Of a stretch of 64,000 nucleotides of DNA, positions 1 through 9,582 are shown piece after piece. The stretch is from Pilatotrama ljubarskyi (Eukaryota; Basidiomycota; Agaricomycetes; Polyporales; Polyporaceae), in contig MU277724.1 of assembly GCA_022385805.1 (NCBI GenBank), positions 63,457 through 127,456 of the forward strand. The letters run 5' to 3'. The stretch's first letter is position 1; every line of letters starts with the position of its first letter. Made by a program: the position numbers and the translations under genes. The notes under the pieces are model-generated. The model was given only the letters and a program-made list of their open reading frames with translations, was not told the origin of the DNA and ran no database searches.

Positions 1-226
1 GGTAAGAGGATTTGCGGAGAGGCATCCTAATTAGCACCGTCGCGTCACTCGGTGTGACACCACTAACTAGGAGCCGAACGTGGGAGGAGCAGGTGCTCGC
101 ACTTTCTCGAACGCTTTCGCCCGTCGCGCCGTTGCACCTCAAAATGCGCACTTTTCTGCCAGCTCGGACTCTGCAACGTCTCAACTGCTCTCGATATCTG
201 CTGTGCCACATCGTGAAAGTCTCTTG

Positions 227-1649
227 ATGACGACCATGGCGTCCAACAGGCCCCTCGTGTACTTCGACATCACCATTGGCGGGAGACCTGCCGGGCGGAT
301 CGTCATGCAGCTGTACAACGATATCGTCCCGAAGACCGCTGAGAACTTCCGTACGTGACTTCTGGACCATGGTCATTGACGTGGTATCCATCTCATGACG
401 TACAGGTGCACTGTGTACCGGCGAGAAGGGCGAGGGCAAGTCTGGCAAGCCCCTACATTACAAGGGATGCACCTTCCATCGCGTCATCAAAGGGTACGTA
501 GTGTCTCAAGTCGTATAAATACCACGTGGAAGCTCATGAAGCGCGAAGGTTCATGGTGCAGGGTGGTGATTTCACCGCCGGCAATGGCACCGGTGGCGAA
601 TCCATCTATGGCGAGAAGTTCGAAGACGAGAACTTTGAAGTGAAGCATTCGAAGCGTTTCCTCCTCTCGATGGTGCGTGCGTTCGAGGTTGTCTGCAATG
701 CGAGGCTAGAGCAAGGGATAGGCGAACGCAGGTGCGAACACGAACGGCTCGCAATTCTTCATCACCTGCAACGCGACACCTCATCTGGACGGCAAGCACG
801 TCGTCTTCGGCGAGGTCATCCGCGGCAAGTCCGTCGTGCGCGCCATTGAGAACACCGAAACGGCTAGCGGCGACGTGCCCGTCGAGCCTTGCGTCATTGC
901 AGACTGTGGCGAGCTTTCTCCCGACGACCCGTCGCTCTCTGAGTCTTCGACAGCGGACGGAGACGTCTACGAAGACTACCCTGAGGACCAGGACCCCATA
1001 GACGGGAAGGACGTAGCCGAGACCCCCGAGATTGCTCTCAAGATCGCGCGCGAGGTGCGCGAGGTCGGGAACAAGCTATTCAAGGAGGCTGAGTACGATG
1101 AGGCTCTGCGCAAATACCAGAGTACGTGTCTGCGTCTGTTTGGGTGTAGTCTGGGCGCGTCCTAATTGCTGTGGCGCTGTGCAGAGGCGATCAGGTATCT
1201 CGACTACCACCTCGACCTGCCCGAAGACAAGCCCCCAGAACTCAAGGACTCCTTTGAGGCGCTGCTCGCGCCTCTCCTACTCAACTCCGCACTGGCCGCG
1301 CTCCGCGCAGGCGGGTCTGCGAACGCGCGCCTCGCGCTACGCGTCACCGACCGCGCAATCGCGTCACTCGAGCTCAATGATGCCGACAAGGGTACGTACG
1401 CTTCGCGCCCACCGCATGTACCGCTTGCTGACCCGAACCCTTATTGGGCACACAGCCAAGGCTCTGTATCGCGAGGCGCTTGCACACGTCGTGCTCAAGG
1501 AGGACGAAGAGGCTGAGGAGGCGCTCGTGAAGGCGAACGCCCTCGTTAAGGACGACAAGGCGATCATTGGCGAGCTTGCGAAGGTGCGCGGCCGCCTCCG
1601 CGAGAAGCGCGAGAAGGAGAAGAAGCAGTTCAAGAAGCTCTTTGCGTGA
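227..1649 (+). CDS. CPR6: Cyclophilin-40: peptidyl-prolyl cis-trans isomerase with TPR tail
   Basis: Six exons (227-350, 406-493, 549-672, 722-1121, 1185-1391, 1456-1649) join to 378 codons with no internal stop. The N-terminal half is a cyclophilin domain: it opens [15 protein letters not shown], carries [20 protein letters not shown] with the catalytic Arg and Phe, and has [20 protein letters not shown]. The C-terminal half is helical with TPR character ([18 protein letters not shown], then [12 protein letters not shown]) and ends in a lysine-rich tail. This is the domain order and usual length (about 370) of Cyp40, an Hsp90 co-chaperone that catalyses prolyl isomerisation in the cytosol. 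A second ATG three codons downstream (236) gives the more usual MASNRP start; either could be used. It converges with the small gene at 1834-2248. Confidence 0.95.
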
Positions 1650-1833
1650 CGAACCGGACCTGAGCTAGAAGACAGTCAATGCGTGACAAAGGGATCATGA
1701 AGTGTACACTGCTGTAGTATAATTCGCACAGATAGTCGTGATATTACCCGTTTCCTTGCACACTAACCCTGTCCGTTCCACATGCTATCGATACAACCGG
1801 ACATCGTTCAGTTGTAATCTAACCGCGTCGTAA

Positions 1834-2248
1834 CTACTTGTCCTTGACGGGGAGGTCCGAACCGGTGATATTCTTGTACTGGTTGCGGATGAAGTCGCTG
1901 ATCTGCTCGTCCTTCAACTGCTCCGCGGCGCTCTCGTTGCTCTGCTGCCCCTGGCCGAGGACATGCTCCTGCACCCAGTCGATCGCTTCAGGGCGACGCG
2001 CATCAGACGTCAGCCAAGTAAATGCTCAAGAAAGGCGCGTCTCACTCACATTTGTCCAGCTTGTCCTCCTTGGCCTCGCCCGCGGTTCCCCCGCCCGCTA
2101 TCTGGTTCATCTGTGCGCGTCGTGCAAGCGGTCAGCGGCACCGTCGCTGGTCAAGAAGTTCACTGGATCTTCTTACCCTCTCGCCCAAGCCTCCCAACCA
2201 ACCTCCGGACTTTGACTGATTGTGATCGTTGTTCGTCGGCCCCGACAT
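1834..2248 (-). CDS. Small conserved hydrophilic fungal protein, 94 residues
   Basis: Three exons on the minus strand (2248-2177, 2110-2050, 1985-1834) splice to 94 codons in frame. The protein is hydrophilic and has no signal peptide or membrane segment. It begins with a glycine-rich stretch (SGGWLGGLGERMNQIAGGG), continues with a charged segment (EAKEDKLDKSIDWVQEHVLG) and ends with a Gln/Glu-rich segment and ITGSDLPVKDK. To my knowledge small proteins with this VQEHVLGQG-type core are widespread in fungi and are often called stress-related, but no biochemical role is established. The clean three-exon frame supports a real gene. It lies tail-to-tail with the cyclophilin-40 gene, about 184 bases apart. 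Confidence 0.75.
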
Positions 2249-2820
2249 GGTGGTCATACCTGGAGAACGGGCTCAAGCGTACTGTACAAGCTGACGACTT
2301 CGGAGATGCTCGCGCCCTCGTCGCCACGCGCGATATATAGGACACCGTCGCAAGTTCGGCGCGTGTCCGTCGCCACTCCTTGACAGCTGGCGTATGCCAA
2401 GGCCCCCAGGGGCGCAGCTGTGGAGCCCCCACTGCTCCGTGAGCTCACGTCCACTTGGCTTTGTGGCGAGCTCGCCGTACTTGGTCGAGCCTGACGTGTT
2501 TCACGTCAAGGGCGGAACGGGTTCGTATCTGCTCATCGATGCTGACAAGTCGACACCATCATGAATCAAGGTGAAATGCTACACAACGGGATCCACTGTG
2601 CTCATACGACCTTGTACACCGCACGGTAATGGGACTCGCGTTCAAGTACGGCGATGGAACCACTGCACCAAATACCGTACATAGACCGTTACTCTTACAC
2701 CGCATCCCAGCAGCGTGGTGAGGCAGTTCTACTACACTTCACCTAGTCTCTTGTGCACGCCGACCCCAACTCCAGCCTGCACCGCAGCGACGGCGACACC
2801 CTCGCCACTGGCTGTATCAT
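2249..2820. other. Intergenic, no gene seen
   Basis: This 572-base gap lies upstream of the small minus-strand gene and downstream of the kinase-like gene. It should contain the promoter of the former and the 3' end of the latter. Open frames here are short and look like no known family. Confidence 0.5.
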
Positions 2821-4936
2821 TCAGAAGCCCAAGTCTTCGATCAAGAGCTGCTCCCGCGCCTGCTTCTCCTCCTCCCACATCCGCTTGTGCAAGTCCGCCA
2901 GAATCTCCGCGCGCTTCGCCTTCTCCTTCACGCCCGCCCACAAGAGGCTGAGGCACGCCGCGCGCCCAAAGTCGATGATGCGGAAGCTCGGGCGGTCGAA
3001 CGTGCGCGCCGCGGGCGGGTGCGAGAGCGGGCCCGGCTGGATCATGATGTTGCGCACGTAGAAGGAGCCCTGGGTGATGTTCGCCATGTGCAGCCGGAGG
3101 ACGAGCGAGAAGCATTCCGTCCTGTGGGTCGCGTCAACGAGGTTCGGTCGCTGCGGGGGCAGGAATAGAATCGGTCTCGGCTTACCTTTGGTCGACGGTG
3201 AATTTCTCCGGCCGGACGGGCTCGCCACATTCTTCCATGAGCAGAATGGGCGAAACCCACTTCACCCGGCACGGTTCGTCCTCGTCGCAGCGCATATGCT
3301 TCGCGCCCTCATCTTCGTTCCACGATACCTTCCCGTCCTCGCCCACCGGCAAGTAGAACCCGTAGAACTTCGGCACGATCGGGCCTACCGGGACGGGGTA
3401 GAGGCACGGCGGGACGATGTTGTACCCGCAGTACTCCTCCTGGAGATGCCTGGCGAACGCGCCATACGCGCGCGCCTCGTTGTGTAGAAGCGTGTGCGCC
3501 GTGCACCACGGGAACGCGAGCTTCGCCGCGACGGTCACCTGGCCCGTGCGCGAGTGCGCCGAGAGCGGCGGGGGAAGCGTGAGAGGTGCGCGGTAGACGT
3601 CGGAGTGGTGGCCCGAGCCAAGGCTGTTAGTGGTGCGGAGGTGGAGGTGCGCGACGCGCTCTTCGGAGGTGTGCGGCTCGGGAGCCCAGTGGGCCGCCAT
3701 CCCCTCGCCGGCTGCGCGGTGCACGACGCGTCTGTACTTGACTGGCTCGCGCGCGGCGAGACGGTGCCTTGTCGCGCGGTCGGGGTCGTGTACGAGCAGT
3801 GTATCGGGGAGGAAGGCGTCCGGAATGAGCTCTTCGAGCTTTGGAAGGCCTCTCGTCGAGAACTTGTCCATGGTTGCCTCGGATGCCGCCACCTCTTTCT
3901 GCTTGCCATGGTCATCTCGCTCAGGTTTCTTGTCGGGCTGTGCCGCCTCAGTCGCCGCTTCCTGGGAGGATTCTGGGGCTACATCGTCGGGTACATCATT
4001 GCTCGGGGCGCCCTCGTTCTTGTTGTGCTCTTCCAAGGGGACATCTTGGCCGTTGTCGGCGGCCCGAGTGGTCTGTTCGCTCGCTAGCGAACAAGTAGTC
4101 TCAGCGGAAGTCGAAGCACGGGGGGTCACCGTTCCTGATCCACCAGACTCCTCTTCTTCGCCCTGCATTGTGACATAAGTAGGAAGGCTCGGTAGATAAC
4201 TTGGTGGGAAAGAGCGGAGCGAGACTCGGAAACGACTGAGAGTCCGAACGCCTGTCGTATCTGCCATGATCTGGTCGTCCTGCATTCCTACGACTGCCTC
4301 TGCGATTAACTTGTGGGCGGCTTCGATATTCCCAGCGGCCAATCGCGCCTTGAAGTGCGGGCACCATACATAGTCGTAGGGCGGATCGCCAGTGGCATGC
4401 CCGACGTCTCCTGGTCGTCCGTTGAGTACCATTCTCCCTGTGCACGTCTCGGGCGGATCGGGGAAGCGGCGCGGAACCGAGGGTGCGTGGACCAACGTGA
4501 CGCCGTCGTCATCTTCACCAGCGCGGATAGTGAAGCACGCGAAAGCGGAGTGCTCCCACTCGCACCCGCCGTCGATCGCGCCAAGAGGAGGGTCGGGTTG
4601 GGCAGGATGCTCTCGGGGGAGCTTGAGCACCGGCCAGGGACGCCGGACGCGCGGCGGGACGAGTGGATCCTCCCACATCTCCATTCGGACTTGCTCGTAG
4701 TTCTCGCCGAGCTCCTTGAGCATGCTGCGGGAATAGGTGGTAACATAGTTGGGGACGCTGGGTATGCGAGGGATGTAGAAGAATTCGTCGAGGGAATGCG
4801 CCCAGACGAGGGCGTTGGGTGTGCGATAGCCAACCGGTGCCTTATTCTTCTCGAGGACGCGGCCGTCCGGGACGCGCTCGATTCGAAAGCGGGTGAAACG
4901 TGCGCGCCCCGCGGAGTTTATGCAGAGGCTTTCCAT
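2821..4936 (-). CDS. Divergent protein-kinase-like protein, agaricomycete type
   Basis: Two long minus-strand exons (4936-3186 and 3121-2821) join in frame to about 684 codons. A further 63-base in-frame intron is likely at 4225-4163. The first 240 residues form a domain I cannot name. A low-complexity acidic stretch follows (about 260-350). The rest resembles a kinase fold: a glycine-rich loop NSLGSGHHSDVYRA, a VAAKLAF strand with a candidate lysine, SPILLMEECG in the hinge region, and RIIDFGRA at the DFG position. The expected HRD catalytic loop reads ITQGSFYVRNIM, so the catalytic Asp seems replaced and activity is doubtful. Two adjacent genes split at 4165 is an alternative, but frame continuity across the possible intron favours one gene. 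Confidence 0.7.
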
Positions 4937-5846
4937 GGTCTCTGTCGGGAGATCAACGTCTGTGATAAGCAGGTCAACAACTATTGCGCACTCACCGCGC
5001 TAGAGCTGCGAAGATGCAGAGAGGAGATGGATGAGCGGGAAGATGTCGACTGACAAGGGATGCATGGCAGAGCTTGCTTTATAGCCATGGATCGTCGCTT
5101 CGGACAAAAGACCCACAGGACTGACGCGTGTCGACCTTAGCCACATCGATCATGGCACCCACTATTCTCGTGAGAACACACGCACACTTCGCAGAACGGA
5201 ATTGTTCATCTCTTTTGGCCCATCGTCGAGAACAATCCTTGACTGAACGGGGTCAGCAATAGGTGACAGTTCAGCTCAGTCATTCCAAACGAGCCGCAGG
5301 TGAACATGCGAAGCGCCAGAGATGTCACTGCTTTCGCGGCAAACCATCCTCGAGTCGGCAGGCGAGGGCAGGCCCTAGAATCCTGAGGAAATAATAGATG
5401 TTGGCAATATCCTCTTATCCTGCATGTGCTGTATCAGCAGTAGGGAGTACGGGCGAGTCGGCGGTAAGCAGAACTTGTAGAACTTGTTCAAGTTGTTGAA
5501 GAGAATGGGTTCTGCCGACGGTTAACACAGCCACGCAGATGGGCACTCGGAGGATTTTCTGAGTCGCTCTCCGGACTCCGCCCTGCTCGACCAATGACCA
5601 TACGCTCCCCCGCAGAGCAGCCGCTGCGATCGCATCGCCATGAACAAAGCACTCTTGCATCGTGTTGTGCTACGGACGATTACAGGCGAAGGCTCTAGTA
5701 TTTACGTAGGAAAACGATAGTCGGAGCGTGTATCGCCAACCGGCTCCTCGTGGTATGCAGCTGCTGTCCGAGTCCTGCATTCCCGGGTGGCTCATGACGC
5801 CTGCTCGCGTATGCCTACGCGACCAGCTATGCGCCTTGAGGGAGCC
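4937..5846. other. Intergenic between divergent genes
   Basis: About 900 bases separate the kinase-like gene (minus) from the TATA box of the small secreted peptide gene (plus). Two open frames of 81 and 84 codons on the minus strand (5660-5415, 5924-5670) show no recognisable domain, no signal peptide and no splice-supported extension. I see no gene here. Confidence 0.5.
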
Positions 5847-5854
5847 TATATAAG
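5847..5854 (+). promoter_or_regulatory. TATA box for small secreted peptide gene 1
   Basis: TATATAAG is set in GC-rich flanks 216 bases before the ATG at 6071. The same octamer precedes the paralogous peptide gene on the other strand (27286-27279), which supports function. Confidence 0.6.
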
Positions 5855-6070
5855 GGCGTCGATCTCCTGCATCTAGACATCTAAGAACATCTACCTCAGC
5901 AAGTATTCCGGGTTGTAAGCACACATAGGCCTAGTCCTGCGCCGAGACTCCTGTCGACTGACACTCTCCGTAACCTATCTCCCAGCCTCGTCTTTGTCAA
6001 CGACAGGTGCAGCGCAGTCTGATACCGAGTTAGCAGGGTCCCTCTAACCTGCACATCACGCGTTGCAGTC

Positions 6071-6250
6071 ATGCAGATCTTCTCTTTCGTCACCGCTTTG
6101 CTTGTCCTCGCTGCCAGTGCACGAGCCGCACCACTAGACAAGGCCGTACTGGAGAGCAAGGTAGTGCGCTCACACTCCTCAATCATCGACCACACCTCGG
6201 CGGTCTCTCCCTCGCGTCCTTATGTGCGACGGGCTAGGCCACATCCTTGA
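6071..6250 (+). CDS. Small secreted peptide precursor 1 (59 residues)
   Basis: A single-exon frame of 59 codons. Residues 1-19 form a textbook signal peptide (MQIFSFVTALLVLAASARA, cleavage before APLDK), so the product should enter the secretory pathway. The mature part is about 40 residues with no cysteine and ends SRPYVRRARPHP. The Arg-Arg pair is a candidate Kex2 site that would leave ARPHP as the last peptide. A gene at 27098-26907 has the same plan and ends VRRPRAHP. Each is convergent with an amidase gene: 185 bases separate this stop from the stop of amidase 1. The function is unknown. A splice donor-like GTAGTG after codon 30 leaves open a different 3' half, but the similarity of the C-terminus to the second copy argues for the unspliced reading. 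Confidence 0.6.
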   Translation: MQIFSFVTALLVLAASARAAPLDKAVLESKVVRSHSSIIDHTSAVSPSRPYVRRARPHP

Positions 6251-6435
6251 CACCCCAGAATACACCTGGGCTGGGCTCATCATGACGAGGTGCGTCGTTT
6301 CTCCCTGAAGAGTTCGCCAGCAAGCTCCTGACTGTCGAGCATCGTAGGATTGGATTCTTGTACTTTACATACCATCGGACAGTAGATCCGTTACCCCACT
6401 GTATCGGGCCCTGCAATACATGATCAACGAACCTC

Positions 6436-8456
6436 TCACTTCCAAACGACATCCGCGAGCTGCGTCCTCGGGATCGCTGCCGGGAATGCGCGGACCTTCA
6501 GGCGCGTGTGCGTCGCCTGTTCGTAAGCGAACGCAAAGGAGATGAGCTCGAACTCGCTGAACGCCGTTCCCAAGAACGACAGCCCAAACGGCATGTTCGG
6601 CCCACTCTCGCGCGTGGGCTTCGCCGGGGATAGCGGCGTGTCCGGGGGTAGGAACCCAAGCGGGACTATGGCCACAGTAAGCACTGGCGAATGGAAGAGA
6701 CGATGAGGAAGGAAGCGCACCGGTGACGATGGGGAACCCTGCAATGGCGGGTGGTGTGGACGCGATGTCTGTGGGCAGCAGAAGGGCGTCGAGCTTGAAG
6801 GCGCGAAGCGCACCGTCGATGCCGCGCGTCTGCCCAAGGTCCTTGTCCGCTGCGAGTGCGTCGAAGAACGCTTGATCCACCGTCGTGTTCTCGGACGCGA
6901 TGAACCTATCGTCCGGTCAGTCGCCCGTGCACCGAGGGACACGTTTTGTCAAGTGACGTACTGCGACTGGTCAGTCCAGAACGGAGGCACGAGCTCCTCG
7001 CTCGCGTGCGCGATATTGAACGCGATGAGGTCCGCCAGCGTCTTCACGCCCGTCGGGACCTCAACCAACCCTGCGATGTACCGCTCCACGTCGACCTTGA
7101 AGTCCGTGCTCAAAACTATCGTCTCGTTATTGCTCGCGAGCAGCTCCTCTGCGTCCGGGAAGTCCGCGGGGTCGACAATTGTCGCGCCGAGCCGGCGCAG
7201 CGTCGCGAGCGACGCGTTGAAGGCGGCGACGCGCGCGTCGTCCAGCAGCGCCACGAACTTGCGCGGGACGCCGAGGCGCGCGCCCCGTAGCGCATGCGCG
7301 TTCAAGGCCTTGGTGTAGTCGGGCACGACTGGCGGCTGGGCGAGCGTGAAGTTGTCGCGCGGGTCACGACCCGCGATGATGGAGAGGATCGTCGCTGCGT
7401 CTGCGACGGAGCGCGCCATCGGTCCTACCGTGTCTTGGTGCTCGGATATGGGCACCACTAACGACGTCGTGTTGTGAGTGTCTCATCCTTACGCTCGCGC
7501 GAAGTGGGCTCGTACCTCCATCGCGCGACGTCAGGCCGATCGACGGCTTGATACCAACCAGATTATTGACGCTGCTCGGCGACACGATCGACCCGTCTGT
7601 CTCCGAGCCCAGCGCGGCAGCGGCCAGCCCGATAGCTGCGCCGATCCCACTGCCCGAGCTCGACCCGGAGGGATCGCCGAGCGGGACGTACGGGCTCGAG
7701 GCCTGCCCGCCGCGTCCAGAAAAGCCCGAGGGCACGTTACCGCGGAAGTTCGCCCACTCGGAGAGGTTGGCCTTTCCGAGGAGGATGGCGCCCGCCGCCC
7801 GCAGCTTTGCGGCGACGTGTGCGTCGCGCGGGACTACCGAGCCGAGCAGGGCGAAGGAGCCTGTTCATACTATTTAGCGGGAGGGTGAAAAAAGGTTATC
7901 AAGGCATGCCATTGGTTTACCTGCAGTGGTGTTCATCCCTACGCACGCAGCGTCAGCTAACGCGCGCCAAGTGTTCATCAACAGGTCAGAAGTCACCTTC
8001 GCTGTGCAGAGTGGCGATGTTGTCTTTGAGGAGTATCGGGATCCCATGGAGCGCGCTGCGAGGGCCGGACAGCCTCCGCTCGCGATCCAACTCCGCAGCC
8101 TGCGCGAGCGCACTTGGGTTCTTCTCGATGACCGCGCGCAGCGTCGGGCCTTGCAGATTGACTTCGTCGATCCTCGCGAAGTACGCCTGGCGAGACGGAA
8201 GCCAATCAGCAAAGATCGACAATGCAGACCACGGCCGCAGGTAGTACAACCTCACCTTGACCAGGTCAACGCTCGTGAAGAGCCCCTTCTGCAGGCCTTC
8301 CTGGAGCTCTGAGATGGACGCTTCGTAGAGATCGGGGAACGGGGAGGGCGCCGCCGGTGCGGGACTACGCACGGCCTCCTGGGTGAAGCCATACCCCGCC
8401 CATACTAGCGCGAGGGCCAGCGTGAAGAAGGACAGCCAGCCAAAACGCAACGACAT
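6436..8456 (-). CDS. Secreted amidase-signature hydrolase, copy 1
   Basis: Seven exons (8456-8256, 8186-7997, 7938-7921, 7860-7516, 7457-6962, 6905-6721, 6665-6436) give 554 residues. Residues 1-25 are a signal peptide or N-terminal anchor (MSLRFGWLSFFTLALALVWA). The amidase-signature Ser-cisSer-Lys triad is visible: Lys in GIPILLKDN, cis-Ser in GDPSGSSSGSGIG and nucleophilic Ser in GSETDGSIVSP. The family hydrolyses carboxamides to acid and amine or ammonia; the substrate cannot be told. Its closest relative in the window is the gene at 24607-26708 on the opposite strand, with matching exon lengths (190, 18, 345, 496, 185, 230). Exon 3 is only 18 bases (MNTTA) and is kept in both copies. A secreted peptide gene converges on its 3' end. 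Confidence 0.93.
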
Positions 8457-8547
8457 ATCAAGATCCGACTCGAACCTGGGCTGATGCTGGATGGCCGCCC
8501 TGTACGGTCGACCAGGCTGAGGGTGGTCCAGTGGGCGCCGTCACTAT

Positions 8548-8554
8548 CTTTATA
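8548..8554 (-). promoter_or_regulatory. TATA box for amidase 1
   Basis: On the minus strand TATAAAG lies about 95 bases upstream of the amidase ATG at 8456, a normal distance for a fungal inducible promoter. Confidence 0.5.
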
Positions 8555-9427
8555 AGTTCGTTCTTATCGGCCGTGCCAGTGCGCATGCGCTGGGTAGGCA
8601 AGCGTGAGAGTAGTAGGCGTTCAATTGGGTGGGGAGAGGGAGCGCTTATAGATATTTTGTCCCAGTGAGTGGTGGAGAACAGCATGAAGGGGGGTGTGGT
8701 GTCATCTGCTTGCCCAGGAGTTCTCAAGCTAGCGAGCGGACAGTCTGATTGCGAGCAACAATTGCAAGGTAGCTCTCATGTTCGCTCTCATGTGAGGCGA
8801 CTTGACCATCGAGCGAATTCATACACCCCTTCTGGCACATGTCGTTGAGGTGGAGAGCGCAGATTGCAGAGGTACACCTGAGAAGCTGGAATATACCCCA
8901 GTGATGTCGGCGAAGAGTAAAGAATGCGTCGGGACCGGTGAGGACACAGGCAGTGGAACTACTTTAAATGAAAGCCCGAGAGCAGAGCCGAGGCGCCCGT
9001 CGTTGGTAGTCGTCACGACGCATATCCACCATCCTCTCGGCGACGACTTCGACTACGACTTCCACGCATGCGTGCAGTTACCCTAGAGATATTCATGGAG
9101 AGAACGTCGTCATACCACTGCACTCCAGAGCTATACGGAGCGGCCCATGGCGCGCTCGAGGCGCAGCGGTCCATCTCGTTCGCAGACCGCGACCGTCGAT
9201 CTCTAGGGTGAATGGTCTGCAATCGTTTCCTCCAGCTTTGCTGACTGGTACTGTTCCAAAGCTTGATCCAAGAACTCCAGGGCAAGTGTAGGGCACAATA
9301 GGATCACAACATGCATCTTGGAGGTCAATGCGGCCGCGGGTCGTGGCCCGTCCGAAAGCGCCAGCTTCTGATGCGACTCGTGCACACGCGAACACGCCTC
9401 GAATGCGTGCCCGTGCCCAGGCCAGGG
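8555..9427. other. Intergenic between divergent amidase 1 and BTB gene 1
   Basis: About 870 bases without a supportable gene. Open frames of 60-125 codons on both strands overlap each other and lack domains or conserved splice sites. It should hold the upstream regulatory DNA of both divergent genes. Confidence 0.5.
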
Positions 9428-9434
9428 TATAAAA
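9428..9434 (+). promoter_or_regulatory. TATA box for BTB gene 1
   Basis: TATAAAA lies 149 bases before the ATG at 9583, in GC-rich surroundings, with no competing element nearby. Confidence 0.5.
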
Positions 9435-9582
9435 CTGTACATGCTCCCTGAAGACATCTACCAATCTCACCCCAAGCCCACTGCGCAGGGCACCATCGCA
9501 TTATAGCCCCGGCATCGACCTCGAGATCGACAGCGACATCGACATCGCCCGCCTGCGCTAGCCACAACTCTTGTTTGACACG

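Noticed and set aside
8802..9086. 94-codon plus-strand frame between amidase 1 and BTB gene 1
   Set aside because: No start context, domain or splice support, and overlapping frames of similar length exist on the other strand.
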